A stretch of 64,000 bases of DNA from CAYRVX01 sp964427875 (GTDB taxonomy: Bacteria > Planctomycetota > Phycisphaerae > SM23-33). Under the pieces are notes generated by a model that was not told where the DNA came from, made no database searches, and worked only from the letters and a program-made list of their open reading frames with translations. The first letter of the stretch is position 1. The number at the start of each line of letters is the position of its first letter. Made by a program: the position numbers and the translations under genes. The stretch lies in NCBI GenBank assembly GCA_964427875.1, contig CAYRVX010000013.1:1-64000 (forward strand), in the 5' to 3' direction. Below are positions 38,901 to 41,690 of this stretch, one piece after another.

Positions 38901-41020
38901 CCTTGGGTCGCGTGTCCGGCCCCCACGTCGATTGCGACAACGTGAAGCTCGTCCTCGGCAAGCTCCAAGGTCAGTGTGATCTGCCCCTGGAAGCCCTTCT
39001 CGTCGGGCAGAAGGTCCCGTGTGTAGTCGCTCTCGATGGCGGGCGCGAGGTACAACTGCCCGACCATCTCGATGTCCTCGGGGTCCTCGGTAGTGCCCAG
39101 GGACGAGTACAGCCGCCCGATGACGGTGTCGCCGTCCTTCAGCAGGACGCGGTCGGCATACCATTGGGTGGTAAGGGAGCGGGGGGTGGTCGTCTCGAGC
39201 CCGACGCCGGGATCGCGCCACTCGGTCAATTCCGCGTCAATGATCCGTGCCGAGGCCGTCGCGGCCTCGATGTCGACCAGGATCAGGTCGCCCGTCTTGC
39301 CCTCGATGCTCTGCGTGAGGCTCTCGGCGCCGGTGACGACCATGGCGAAGTCCTGGCTGCCCATGCCGGGGCCCAGGTGGTCGGCGGAGATGCGAATGGT
39401 GTACGTGCCGCTTGCCGGCAGGGAGATCACCACCTGCTCGACGTTGTCCACCGTGTTGCGCTCGAAGGCATGCGCCTCTCGGGCCGGCGTGGCGGGATCG
39501 GCCTCCCCCTGGTCCCTCGCCATGACCCACGGGCGCGACATCACCCCCACGCCATCCTCGACGACAAGATCGAGGTCGTTCACGAGCACCCGCGTGTCGT
39601 CGTCGATGCCGGGGCCATGGGCCACGCCCGGCGGGTCGGTCCAGGCCAGCGTGACCTTCAGGTCGGTGGGCGAGTCCACGTACACGTCGTACTCGACCGG
39701 CTGCCCGCGGTAGGTGCCGCGCACGAGGTACTCCCCGACGCCGTCGCAGGCGCCGGTGATCGTGTCCGCCGCTGTCCTGGCGTTCATCAGCCCCCAGCCG
39801 AACTGGAAGTCCGGCCCGGGCGCTCCGGCGTCATCGGCCGTGTGAATCAGCAGCGCCCGAACCATGTCCGACGTCGGCAAGTACCCGTGCGTGTCGTCCC
39901 AGAGCTCGCCCAGCAGCCCGATCGTGCCGGTGATCACGGGAGCGGCCACGGACGTGCCGGTCGCCGCGTCATATCCACCCGGCGCCAGCGTATCGAGCTC
40001 CCAGCCGTTCGCCACGAGGTCCGGCTTGATCCGTCCGTCGTCGGTCGGCCCCCAACTGGAGTGGTAGAGCGTCTCGTAGACGCCCGGATTCATCGGGTCT
40101 TCATCGTACACGGCCGAAACGACGATCACGTTCTTCGAGGCCGTCTGCACGCCCGCCAGCGTGTCGTAGCCGTCCTGGGGATAGTGCTGAGGGTTCTCGA
40201 TGTCGAACAGCGCGGTCGAGGCGTCCGTATAATGGATGACGGCCCCGTCCTCGATGCCGTAGGCGCCGTCCAGGAGGTATCGCTCGTCGCGAAACCTCCG
40301 CTCGTTCCCCGCAGCGGTAACGATCGTGTGGTCCGGGTTGTCCCACGCCACCTGGTCGACGTCGCGGGCGGTACTGTCGTACTTGCCGAACTGCGGGTCC
40401 TCGTACCCGCCCTTGTCCCCGTACCAGTACCATTCGTGGCTGTACAGGCCCGTCTCCTGGAAGCCGATATCGACGATCGCGTAGCTGTGGTTGCTCGCCA
40501 GGAGGCTGTCGACGGAGCCCTGCATTTCCGCGATCTGGTCGCTGCCGACGAGGTCCCACGCCCAGAGCTCGGCCTCTTCGGCCATGCCGGCGACGCCCAT
40601 CCCGTCGTCGTAGGCTGACACCATGACCCCCGCCACGTTCGTCGCGTGGTCCCTGAGCTCGTGGAACCCGTCCTTGTCCGTGACCCGCGGCGTCAGAAGC
40701 TCGTGCGAGGTTTCGACATCGCCCAGCTCCCAGATGCCCAGTGTGATCCCCTGGCCCGTCAACCCGTAGGGATCGCCCGTGAGGGGGTTGATGGCGTCGC
40801 CGCGGATCTTGATCTCGTCCACGTGCGACATCTCGGCGGCCACCAGCGTCTTGGGGGAGTCCCCGCTGAGCATCAGGCGCTGCTCGAGCTGCTCCATACG
40901 CGGCGGGCCGTTCAGGGCCAGCCAGACCTGGTACGCCTCCGTGTTGCGGATGCGTTCGCGCAGGAGCACGCGGGAATAGAGATAATGCAGCCGCTGCGCC
41001 GCTCGCGTGCAAAGAGACAT
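11978..41020 (-). CDS. Giant 9,680-aa modular exoprotein with S8-like, DD-peptidase-like, RTX, FG-GAP, ELWxxDGT, PKD and dockerin modules
   Basis: One uninterrupted frame from ATG 41020 (AAGAGGTG at 41025-41032). No classical signal peptide; 'LEQRLMLSG' (residues 45-53) resembles the planctomycete LEPRxLL signature. Order: S8 subtilase-like domain (90-405; Glu98, His125, Asn239, Ser357), peptidoglycan-binding-like repeat (about 702-760), DD-peptidase-like domain (about 795-935), long beta-rich region (1000-2700), RTX Ca-binding repeats (2730-3770), PPC-like domains (about 4270-4570), FG-GAP repeats (5400-6490), ELWxxDGT repeats (6650-7040), leucine-rich repeats (7320-7475), golvesin-like domain (7475-7620), NHL-like propeller (7730-7965), SdrD_B-like domain, a second ELWxxDGT block, six PKD domains, then a type I dockerin pair of EF-hand motifs (9467-9530) and a Pro/Ala tail. 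It is probably secreted or surface-bound and calcium-stabilised. Ligand and export route are unknown. It has no obvious operon partner. Confidence 0.9.
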   Translation of the reverse strand: MSLCTRAAQRLHYLYSRVLLRERIRNTEAYQVWLALNGPPRMEQLEQRLMLSGDSPKTLVAAEMSHVDEIKIRGDAINPLTGDPYGLTGQGITLGIWELGDVETSHELLTPRVTDKDGFHELRDHATNVAGVMVSAYDDGMGVAGMAEEAELWAWDLVGSDQIAEMQGSVDSLLASNHSYAIVDIGFQETGLYSHEWYWYGDKGGYEDPQFGKYDSTARDVDQVAWDNPDHTIVTAAGNERRFRDERYLLDGAYGIEDGAVIHYTDASTALFDIENPQHYPQDGYDTLAGVQTASKNVIVVSAVYDEDPMNPGVYETLYHSSWGPTDDGRIKPDLVANGWELDTLAPGGYDAATGTSVAAPVITGTIGLLGELWDDTHGYLPTSDMVRALLIHTADDAGAPGPDFQFGWGLMNARTAADTITGACDGVGEYLVRGTYRGQPVEYDVYVDSPTDLKVTLAWTDPPGVAHGPGIDDDTRVLVNDLDLVVEDGVGVMSRPWVMARDQGEADPATPAREAHAFERNTVDNVEQVVISLPASGTYTIRISADHLGPGMGSQDFAMVVTGAESLTQSIEGKTGDLILVDIEAATASARIIDAELTEWRDPGVGLETTTPRSLTTQWYADRVLLKDGDTVIGRLYSSLGTTEDPEDIEMVGQLYLAPAIESDYTRDLLPDEKGFQGQITLTLELAEDELHVVAIDVGAGHATQGLNAIGQGDGLDVLRAQQRLNYLGFHKLNGQPLGLSNILDLDTEKSIQRFSAAVDPVGTEPAWEANSELNLTIVSWLSAGSAPHWVEMSDLTVPERYGTSWLVETLGEVVEFPTNDIDASHIAAISTSDGWTSNMFHGMGLGRQHQVGMEVDFHVPAGAEYGTDGSLSADEQWLVDLVTELNDTGEYHNLVLLEVGCTNQDVRGAVNALYPGVAHDATEAPEIIHIGFHAPDVPDVLSPDQQAMILGAVGGLGEAGDDSSNYSWFDWLFPMTDNGEGDSKDLAPGTPPTIGNMLDFGQTIQDGIVQPMTDYFATASPPTLDGLIAALSSHVDGLVADYTSQTLELSFSFQETAAATLDLDLGDELAELGLMDYGVSLDASGQIDVAASFGFDVTLGYDLSHGETVADGAFIQVSNFQITADLTASDLDFGAMVGFLGAEVVDGTFAIDVDIDAALNGENRLYIGELQSTPIANLLVLTPTGTMDVNLPLQASIGGWSTADIVGPDDPAILITDADLFDGGDPDVEFVLPDALAAFTELTAGDVVGVLKQYADWLSNLQASAILNTPVPFAEGATLGEMLGLDTAFLDQVISLLESEENVPAFSTAQELLALVPGITSVGYNPEFDATGKLTGKDTIIPILDYTFDLSQVLDPITATADLDLLGDSPLSNLANITVTPPSEITLSPQADLVVRIGFDMSGLGADVTIDGSTLLNTLPQWDDGLVETDGLADVTVTLRDGSTFTVNFDGLTGTDDLGEVLNRLNTAGGVKFEAQIDAKGKRFKLIDETSNPVADPEFKITGANGSLVGFILGVLGTDDDEDGVIYGTALHGDSVDNHVYLFTDDVSFSAGVSLTAADVNASANFGILDIGLDHASGAAGADITVGLNPLGKTGPSAIPKANIVSMLQLVDSLGDLGSLVSLDIDASADFDLPVSLSSSFPGLTVNPSADPTIVVSWPNVFNVDPVTQDVELDLASFDVNFYDFEDLIGFSDFSSANIVDLLAQIAALIEQVGGYRFMDVKMPVVDKTINQMLGFVPAFTEMVEKFQADPSMGIEALQAAIVSALGVDPGDVGLSMDTVGGEPAFRFDLTYAKDFAPGATLPMNFDLSELGVDGLSNLIDVHSAGELDVTGGVALTLSLGIDLSDPSNPRPFIYDTSGIGVTLGVSGTNLQFETSLGALGIYVGSPTSPGMVFLDEDGAGGSTSPASLSFDLTNNNGDGVHYFDEDILTDLTPSVTGQADATLPIFFPTQGNQLTPDLHVRVTNLAEPITSFETLSTPDFGGIISALDFSTDTLEALVGGWSGILQLLELALSEQALGGNLPLVGDKLIEASRFIRYLREDVVSALEQKGELTALFVRQKVFDVLGPGGWDWLGDLTGDGHVTLDDVVMSVDPAGVEFNIKLASPLIAFEIPFDLDLGIPALGLDVRGEVSARVGFEFGFGFGVSRMDGVYFDVSDPEDMSVFFEVSLDSLDATGELLFLQLDADTLAAGDLTPEQLARTNGVVNGFQGAFSLDVTDPGTVAADGKMTLAELASVGNFADVVTAKLTADASLHLDLLASLGGDTNFPSVSANFHMYWGFGDATEFDLVPPAIEFTDIHLNIGEFFSGLFGETLSVLNDIIDPVRPIIDAITAPIPLISDLAGTPISLVDIARLFGYGDVADYVEAVSTIADLLDVGGMGGDLWIDLGGFSLDGYNAVTDDPTGYDLSNAAPDATASGFDLGGAIGGLGDGGLSSYFDSANHLNSGAKSDRLQFPFLSNPLSALGLLMGQNMVIVTYDMPKFEIDFTYSQSFPIIGPLMARLTGRIGAWMDVAIGYDTEGFRRFAESGDFTDIFQGFYISDGANPDGSGEDVPEAQLYGSITAAAEINLGIASAGAGGGIYATIDFNLHDNDGDGRVRADELWKNFLLGGIWVFDIGGKVSLGLEAYVKFLMFEATFKIGEIDLLTFELDRPADVPEPETDPILASVDGSGLLTVHIGPNAAARVHGDLSDGADVIYLDRGNSPEEVVVAGFGVQQRYQGVTGIYVDAGAGNDIITVDEHVTLPVEMWGGDGNDVLTSGDGPAELHGDDSGDAYSGNDRLYGGDAADHLWGQGGSDELYGGFGDDVLDGGEGNDELYGSLGDDELHGGAGDDHLLGEADYDVLYGDAGDDELYGGRDGDILYGGDDDDDLFGERGQDTLYGEAGEDTLSGGLGNDSLYGGDDDDFLDGGRSNDIVEGGGGDDELYGGLGSDTIRGGDDDDTIYAGTSRDPGPGNPYYAGEPESTHLIEGGEGSDIIYADLGDDEIHAGEGDNYIEAYAGNELITAGSGNDEIYAGEGDETINAGDGDNDVYGGPGSETVTTGSGVDLIDVRASGGAKEAVPHTIVSGAGIDTIHGDAGDDHITAGEGDDIIYGYDGENTVYAGGGADKVYTGVHDDDVWGEDGDDIIDVSHGDNYVDAGADDDRVTSGDGMDEIHGRAGEDVLSSEAGDDVIYGQADFDEIHGGAGNDLLVGGTGDDELYGDADDDILWGGAAAYPASSFDLDNASNFEDPPGYASAEAENYTGYTPPLMTPKVFYGDSFDGQPYDGEDKLYGGSGRDFLFGGEMTDRLEGGSGSDYLDGGVGVDKVFGDGGDDILRGGGNNDSLYGGSGIDQLYGDHGNDVLYGDAGTGGVQAGQRLWGGEGHDDLHAYAPSTDAGVEGPKRGDELHGESGNDSLYGNIRSEIITGGTGNDTIHGDWLIGPDYAVNPYADMDGGNDRLFGDTGEEHIFGGGGNDEIFGGGDSDVLEGQDGLDHLYGGTGIDFIMLDTNPDYSLFGDVFDGHYGSRRGGDTPDDNATDIMLIKGTQYADTITLKEKDVGISAPADGPADGRLGADQTAEFTLTFDGSDYVVTVSDDPVNQNLQHLVGDINAAMVAAGLQPDEARAVRVGNRIRIETVDEGRDAELVMFDTNDVTQDVLGFEEGQFGVALLTVDYNGQPIRANWRSTDGTPLVEQFRVQGLMGNDRIAFATGAEAVDVAELSERSNDWVGVFDGGPGDDHLTGGDARDRLDGGSGSDWIYGWGGDDRLWGDTSNGDPYDHDRLYAGGGNDDLIGGLGTNDLMAWTWDPNCTITMLRFLNGQSAEAASGPAVLVGTRPGPTDGIVPYGASFSLSVDGGQTFHEVTLEEVQTDDNLDLTDLPADLTDSINAQPELAGLVTAGVDGDKLTLSSTTGSIEMDTGPYGVWMDPATGKRYNHDGGGAYVLEDTGLNRILGQANADDLYGGTCLDFLYGNGGDDRLFTRDGELFEAGYGVPAGDEWKAYAQSTNKVWYYSGTGADDVISVDYVTEPGLLADHHLITRLTNNNGQYTFDAQVRLDFNATDDEGNYIWDPTDLLVSLESLAEADPVERQLAFDEIVLTGGLLPPEGDFLAIIIDALEGNDEVTVGPTVQKTVWVDGGPGDDRISIMPGRTILVDQTDAGSRNEVRGDADDPARAFALSGPAAIVLDVDAAAAGGSALFGLAINGAPEPVEVTVSTERAGDLDDLVEDLNGALETAGISELVTAVKLDGGAALRTLDAGPEASLIVHQPNSIARNVLGVSDGQAATGEDVAGSTTFANLTIDNPNDVDWYSLRLVDVDPAGSIAIRSASSADNLEARLYRLNDDDSITEVRNNIGSTLRFTPDATEMLIAETALTDWTLASDLAFDFVINGESGDPTGVTVLKTDTLDNDSLLDLLVDLRNALETAGLAGAVAVDRLGGRITFGPTPDSGINALAISDAEPLGFAADQAFDTMVNAYPLDPITGLGSATGLTIGSDVDEDWFRFALEGEALEQPGIITLDKLTLTSALRMELRDQAGVTLLSAVSGAGETSVTIDLADLGEPAAGDYFLWIGHDEPASPQAARYDLALAVGEGGEADLDLAGVGVTTMEFDAYPPIEAGVTYYLRVLSPDGVPTTYDVLLDTGDAAAAAEVDYALQNDYARRDIILGGTGHDILSGGMSEDWIFGGPGNDVLTGGKDYQASDLLFGGEGNDTFQVIPAALGEPGSDIGPLTLNDRFDGGEGEDRVLFLGGDTDHLGRPVPDWVAIRFSRFLSRYEVTSLVWDVDNQEFMTDDSTVVQATIIASDDAPEAGQLSAPATFSISVAGAAAIPMTVPIHAGTPEDPLNESVQDLIDDLNEARGEDLADLVLFDNVGTRLTVSAIEFGADIAIDTPDPVTEDELHFTDGQWASGVVEAYVQHYSFYQAVNCERTVIDTQGGDDEVRADPEYMFPLADGTGVVYSEWGIKRGNYQEGATIGELEIRGGEGNDRLFGGYLADRIYGEGGVDFIAGDSGDDYIHGGPGNDVVLGNSGIEPDRFEFVTRDEEDAANDSLVFAALTGGLNSGEATTIGDLTFNLGDRGDWYVIPTPTATARFGESQAGFLTAEMIEGIEFLDEYGNPDTYVQELFDHPRWDGSNCYLFAAEVDDPSAELSLLPVEHFTGVPDYYMLHVVNPRSFGVRAVAPIDTESIPGGMMAVDFTLGVNGMTSEEIAVVVTSTSEITDVIGDESTIDTIKYGLAHRYVDESDSSMGNLSDYVDAFDDRGRIVLTLKQAGEIRIDFAIPSHAFRLGYEDGQDNLGPVEPMGGYRVKFTEEVGAAVDIPADAGDLNVDPADPAAQAALVPLGNINYSEGVDEYGDFIAAVRDTVGTYDDYLRTPGTVHPQQVIGPSFATIVFGGEVGDVTLGGTNSVRLQLPAPVLTDSFGTQSKFAAGDYNGDNMADIAVLISSVLSSYTGGRDDYSQAGLYVLFGREVWPETINVTAEADAIITGFVDPYSVACPGDLNDDTYDDLLVGARDGGSGKIYLFTGGPDAWSNSGAVYHADFEDGDDGAFVIDNTIGADVNGLWHLSAGRSEDPLHSGEGSFYYGTGEGPAGGGDYDVGHSAGRITAAAFIVGPDLNLANFEFIFNYYLDTERRHPGGDQDYDRATFSLSTDGGNTFTPIASNDDLLEDPTGERWYRAEFTVATLQTANRVKLRFEFDSVDGLINQYEGWYVDDVLVRATLNADAIAAVTFTGAADVYRIGDVSADGWVDFAAVCPASVMGGHTRVYIVEGGDSLPPGGTLGAGPYAMLDFGAGRLFPTIQPAGKLDGDAADDFVLRAMTMNGHPYNYLVFGDDGGAYTSSETTDRWMIALGDINGDGLGDLGSPFAKQYDSLDEDGTFVYQKAFEVFLNEEGTDWTIPTAFDEPDMILEPGRPEYGGSQWFVRDAKGLAAVGDVNGDGVDDFSLADRLGGHTHVFFGRGLAEPQVDPSEELPPRPFQFELAKPEMGVLSDRAGLDFNVPGTPDVHDAFGVAGETQDDHLAASQCIGDFNRDKYEDFLVWGDEVAYVMLGPVVLHDMEDVRPWSEIRIDLAGLGAVQRGSGDLDGDMLDDLVFIRHDPVLGEIIASVIWGSYDPPRELSAADAEILFYLDDGSMSIDPNMQIAMLNWDGDELADLLVYLPSPGPSYIYGTMILGSRFNRGDPPLDFHFYNTDMVLIRDMDDTGDILNDLFGTAVDYDISHNSNDSQLAIADINADGLDDLLLTIPEAYDIDYLGQPLGTLGRLHVLEGGSTGFRTVTDFGDARCLVHDFGLGAGVFAVGDVNRDGYGDFALTSASEGVEMPDGSVFVFYGSADAVGGEGFPDTPFRAADAGVIVRRVPAGALPGNTAIGGPIEIAAGDYDASGMIDLAIGQPVWELTEGYTVLDRQDRGVVHVLWDVAELGGEIVLDDGPVDLDGDGLIDMTSVQGQTEGDQFGLLGGTVGLNLDGDRYHDLLIGSPLADVLGPSVKQDAGKIYAAYGSPRRVELPTSGIVELMNHTFTGIGDVLINPGTGRPVTFTEDPVYPNGDFTLADNDDVNWYRFTTAGDGMPGNSIRVLPGAYDERVAALEGPAGYLSAWFGMMDDTYEKIFVGSEYDNQGIFEMDLSRFPEQLGNPDTIDKVELRLSANIRADIPMWNSMGLIAGDTKAYFFDYVSGDYWLWVTDGTVLGTHRVTDTPFESVDASEMVTLGDTLLFVAWADEVDEQLWISDGTALGTQALSEFGDDPEIGHLTAFKGRAFFDAYGPEGRQLFEVNDLGPGFQVVQRTSAPLGFAVAHMTADVNNLYISRSVRYLHDMYLGDYHEYSLWRMDGAFSDPVMLDTFSMPSENPDDDPGLLVHSAFLGGRLYFAAATVRFSRWYTSIYKVSVDTVEALAQTHVGWSNPKGFAGVDGLMFFVANGLELWQTRSAAGQATRVDYPDLFGFVPFNEAKDPVAVTCDDMVILLAEGIHEDFFVTRAFALTVDPGYRGIVTDIASREIHYDSLVAYGEYGLFELAGELFLTDGTERGTSVLYSGSASGLADVAVLGTEALFLGMLPPLNEQSTLWAVEGDTATPIVYAPENDGLVTVELLDEEGDGIVTMRDGFVPGTSAATLTVTPAYGVSQTIAVDVTSEVISHIQQGHKLMTVRVSSDPHLWLEIDRPDPAAETPTGLRFYRQHGVVMDVLDRNGGLMYEGLKAADMRWLEAGRYYLRVYNPGTGQTEPMELAVEINPQFQGRARDARDLDLIRGSDGDDILVGNDHLDRLFGESGDDAFLAETVEVRDLVEGEHMRGPDAVDRLVNNPPAVVDPVLNDVFVDPALIRAIAEKLDVPIFEISGQPHFALPVHCSEMNTIVRLELAGLGIFDLSGIQYATNLAVLDLSDNVLRGDLDPVRPRAAGPDEPDAGAQVGLSRLRYLVLDRTEIWTDDLTDIELIAGLYFLSASGNELRSTDALGRMREMRRLDLSGNELESILALAEMSELEIALLQSNWLTDIGPLVSAAILDDGDYHAGYEESSRWYRTQYEVPTVLGGDYHYMAAGESATATWAFEDLPDGTYDVYVSWHGHQGQASVAPYTVYCFDGNVQVSANQRFAPDDETFAGIAFESLGEWAPEQDGTIRVVLDAAGADGTVVADAVLLVSTESPAESLRVLNLHGNPLSDYSNDIYIPLLTASGPKSLAVAFDPNSDSPEWTERIDPQEVDAGGYVSEWIFGLDSMVQDMGWTMMVGMGGSAEVLRFTSPNEVAPDAFVRVGASAKAMGLTGRSTVTGIALSPAGMMYLADAASDRAVRVDPFTGRWGAFVPLSGYGLGDVAFGPDNRVYFTDTIHHQLLRRWHDNLGAAGDRPLNGSAINYRIALGDGNDLYIGNVLPTTDDSVERIDVWDDLTDPFPIVQGGLGDGTLQDLAYADEVLYVLMREYVAQTYELRLKAFRKYPNDVYLLEGETNFDGWTAPGGEPSYVEVGPDGMVYVSNGDTGELRRLDPSTLEVKQPVHEQVLAPGEHMEYGGPIAFQSGFDYELISEDPGQMGGNFSGGALWYGTFFPGYQGTNALTLRAYDHLGRSSDMTFNVHVGVGAVYGWKYDDPNGDGVRQSYEQGLENWKIYDDLNNSEGYNPGEPFTLTDALGSYALFDLAFGTHTIAEVVQDYAIQTNWTAQVNLGEVEVYGSDFEADWGGFTYNNSHEPDIGLWHYTDGRRLDGEANHSPDHSFYYGQGEDAYGNGDYDAGDTGGYLAMPMTFLPDVDEITLRFNYLLKTEGSSPSADLAEIMVRGNTPIWWTTASNVPGAGLNDPTSGWDTCSIDITSFGGQVFGARWVFDAVYDWHNNYEGWYVDDVRIIAKYDSIAHNVNFNNQQIIDAGPDVQVDEGDLVQTTASNIIDYAVYPHEIRGGPTSSNPEGFIEYNGDLYFAADHPDFGRELYVFDGTNISLVENYHPAGSSDPHNFAVYDRKLFFAADDGTGVGVELHQYDGSTITLAADINDWGDSWPELLTVYNDGKGEKLYMSANDGPHGDELMVYDGSSVSLVTDLNAYDMAGADIQSMCVYDGMLYFSATDGGAAYGHELYTYDGVEVTIGADLVPGWMDSFPDDLTVFDRELYFAATVDSGIGRELYRFDGSDPDLVADIWEGADSSSPDDLTVLGDTLFFSAENDRIGRELFYTDGVHVDAYNIIRDPPFEAPLSSNPSELAAMGDSLYFQATGDEWDYELWRLDLSEPHPRPMMIEINIESSSSPADLTPFNDRLYFAAHTWETGREMYCFAPDPSTYSWSVTADNGEAVPGGSQATFSFVPGNSGVYHVDLTVDIEGYGWTFSDSFDAFVGDVSPTIDAGGDATISEGEPFSRTVPVLDPGRYLETWEVTVDWADGSQDVTMHDHDHRDVLLEHTYDDDGEYLVTVTIENTEEPEEDEYTDTFTITVENVGPRNVSAGEDQTVAEGDPVDLTASFDDPGDDGPYTYLWEVTADNGQPVPGGSDSTFSFIPNDEGSYTVHLTVTDKDDDSGTDVVTITSENADSIITEMVGDELLEEGGTGDYAAAAYDPGEDELTFHWDFDDGTPVVQGTVVSHQFTASDTYQVQLTVTDGDGGQDVEYLTVVVDNVAPKDVYAGDDRTVTEGQLVELTASYTDPAGEADGPFTYAWEVTATNGQTVPGGDEVDFSFTPEDDGIYYVDFTVTDIDEGSSSAQAVITVVNAAPVLTGLEDDMLTTEGAELSVPNIAWFTDANPGETFTFTIDWGDGTEPDTGELTIIKTEGTFDGAHEYADDGYYTVTVTVEDDDGGAVSGSFNVTVDNVAPQLQFTGPGVPDIGHRASYTGLTWDFPADDLRATADFGDGIRVPVVLEPDKDQPQYFHFTADHFFTAAGVYDVTLTVTDGDGGVAVEAVTVHVGPPAVIAVQRNDGAPTPYELTSLAMTFSDDVPTVDVGDLVGLFNNSTGEAVDLTGLTPDDFSYNGETHVARWDLSSLILGGAGFYTASVSGAGVVDNYNRQLDGDRDGTGGDDYQTVLIVPMGGDANADGTVDHDDFQNLKAGFGTPGVTWYGGDFDQDGRVSALDYLAWKAKVGKSLSFEFPTPPPEPKSAVEAPELSAPAAPVVMGAEPESTGIAADGTRSALWAEALLWRLGQSTAGPALPHVAVESDPFDVLSVSPSAEAPGGGSLLSPTSARRPSPIGLFDSTVEEPLMDRPEGPTAATLAEDMLDVLAVPKLDVLEPGIRAS
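12440..12620 (-). other. Dockerin type I-like module at the C-terminus of the giant protein
   Basis: Two EF-hand-like calcium loops, 'GDANADGTVDHDDFQNL' and 'GDFDQDGRVSALDYLAWKA', are spaced as in type I dockerins. In planctomycetes such C-terminal dockerins occur on many exported proteins without cellulosomes, so a cohesin partner is not implied. A single loop-like match ('DLTGDGHVTLDDVV') also occurs inside the protein near DNA position 34770. Confidence 0.8.
12960..14820 (-). repeat. PKD-domain array
   Basis: About five consecutive PKD-like domains of 85-95 residues. The pattern is 'AGEDQTVAEGDPVDLTASF', then 'YLWEVTADNGQPVPGGS', 'FSFIPNDEGSYTVHLTVTD' and a linker 'ITVENVGP' or 'VTVDNVAP'. 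A sixth PKD domain, the first in protein order, is split by the ELWxxDGT block. These are beta-sandwich surface modules likely used as spacers. Confidence 0.85.
14830..15980 (-). repeat. Second ELWxxDGT-like repeat block
   Basis: About eight repeats of roughly 45 residues with the pattern 'LYFSA.D...G.ELY.YDG..V.L..D', for example 'GRELYVFDGTNISLVE', 'GHELYTYDGVEVTIGADL', 'GRELYRFDGSDPDLVADI'. It is distinct in sequence from the first block at about 19.9-21.1 kb and lies inside a PKD domain. Confidence 0.8.
19900..21080 (-). repeat. First ELWxxDGT-like repeat block
   Basis: Repeats with the consensus '[EQ]LW[IV].DGT..GT': 'WLWVTDGTVLGTHRVTD', 'QLWISDGTALGTQALSE' and 'LFLTDGTERGTSVLYSG' are visible, with diverged copies between. 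Known from large bacterial surface proteins as propeller-like repeats. Confidence 0.75.
21560..24820 (-). repeat. FG-GAP / integrin-alpha-like repeat array
   Basis: Multiple repeats of the form 'GDxNGDGxxDxxVG': 'AAGDYNGDNMADIAVL', 'GDLNDDTYDDLLVGARDG', 'ALGDINGDGLGDLG', 'AVGDVNGDGVDDFSL', 'GDVNRDGYGDFALTS'. They encode Ca-binding propeller blades. The array is interrupted once, by the GLWH...YEGWYVDDV module at about 23910-24470. Confidence 0.85.
29700..32830 (-). repeat. RTX (hemolysin-type) calcium-binding repeat region
   Basis: Dozens of nonapeptide repeats GGxGxDxUx occur, densest from 32.8 to 30.5 kb ('LYGGFGDDVLDGGEGND', 'LYGDAGDDELYGG', 'IHGGAGNDLLVGG') and thinner to 29.7 kb. Smaller clusters lie near 27.0, 26.0 and 19.3 kb. 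RTX repeats fold into parallel beta-rolls on calcium binding outside the cell, often in type I-secreted proteins. The DNA is correspondingly repetitive (GTCGTCGCCG-like strings), which makes this stretch prone to assembly error. Confidence 0.9.
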
Positions 41021-41024
41021 CCTT

Positions 41025-41032
41025 CACCTCTT
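41025..41032 (-). promoter_or_regulatory. Ribosome binding site of the giant gene
   Basis: AAGAGGTG on the minus strand, four bases before ATG 41020. It supports this start rather than internal Met codons. Confidence 0.6.
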
Positions 41033-41486
41033 CTTTCCGTTCAGCCGCAAGAGCCCCGCCGTCGCTTAACGGGACCGTGGCGGCCGGCCAAAGGCAAGAG
41101 CCAATCAGCTATCGCGCACAAAGCCGCGGTGCGCACACGGGTAGAACGCTCGCCGGACCTGATCCGGTCCAAAGCAGCCAGCCGTCCTGATGGACGCTTC
41201 AAGTGTCGCCTCCTTGGGCGCGGCTCGGCGCCCACCCACAGAGATCAGAGCGGGTGCGGGACAGGCATACACACACACTCCATGCCGCTGGGCAAGCCGC
41301 AGAGAAGGCCGACTACGTCAAGTCTGGGGCTTCCCTGGCCGCCGAGGGCAAAGGGTGAACCGCAACCGCAAAGTCAAGAACTGTCTTTGGCTAAACTCCG
41401 TTTCTCCGATCACTGCCTGACAAACCGGCAGCCTACAGCTCCCGGCCTACTACTCCCTTGCCGACACCAAACACTGACAAGTGCTA
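41033..41486 (-). other. Long leader / intergenic region upstream of the giant gene
   Basis: About 450 bp without a supported gene. If the promoter at 41487-41515 is used, this is an unusually long 5' untranslated region. I see small inverted repeats (for example GGACC...GGTCC around 41156-41170) but could not match any riboswitch class; in particular the cyclic-di-GMP riboswitch core is not present. A short AC-run lies near 41268-41277. Confidence 0.4.
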
Positions 41487-41515
41487 TTTTTACCGCCCAA
41501 TCGCCATTATGTCAA
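41487..41515 (-). promoter_or_regulatory. Candidate sigma70-like promoter for the giant gene
   Basis: On the minus strand, a consensus -35 TTGACA (complement of 41510-41515), a 17-bp spacer and a -10-like TAAAAA (complement of 41487-41492, 4 of 6 matches). It points toward the giant gene and sits in one of the few AT-rich patches in the region. Confidence 0.5.
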
Positions 41516-41690
41516 GGAATTAGTATCACTATGTGTCACGGTGAATGTTCCGGTGCGTCGGACCAGGTGCTTGCCGTGCGGGGGCGAGCGAACCGTCCAG
41601 CCGTTAGAGTCCAGGCGCACCGACGGCTTGGTGAGACTCCAACGTTCGGATCAACGCGCACAGCCACCGGGCGGGAGAAAGACGCCCATC

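Noticed and set aside
35546..40618. 1,690-codon open frame on the plus strand
   Set aside because: Antisense shadow of the S8/beta-rich part of the giant protein; no recognisable domain and a His/Val/Arg-rich composition.
41033..41486. Cyclic-di-GMP or cobalamin riboswitch before the giant gene
   Set aside because: Core motifs of these classes are absent on the minus strand.
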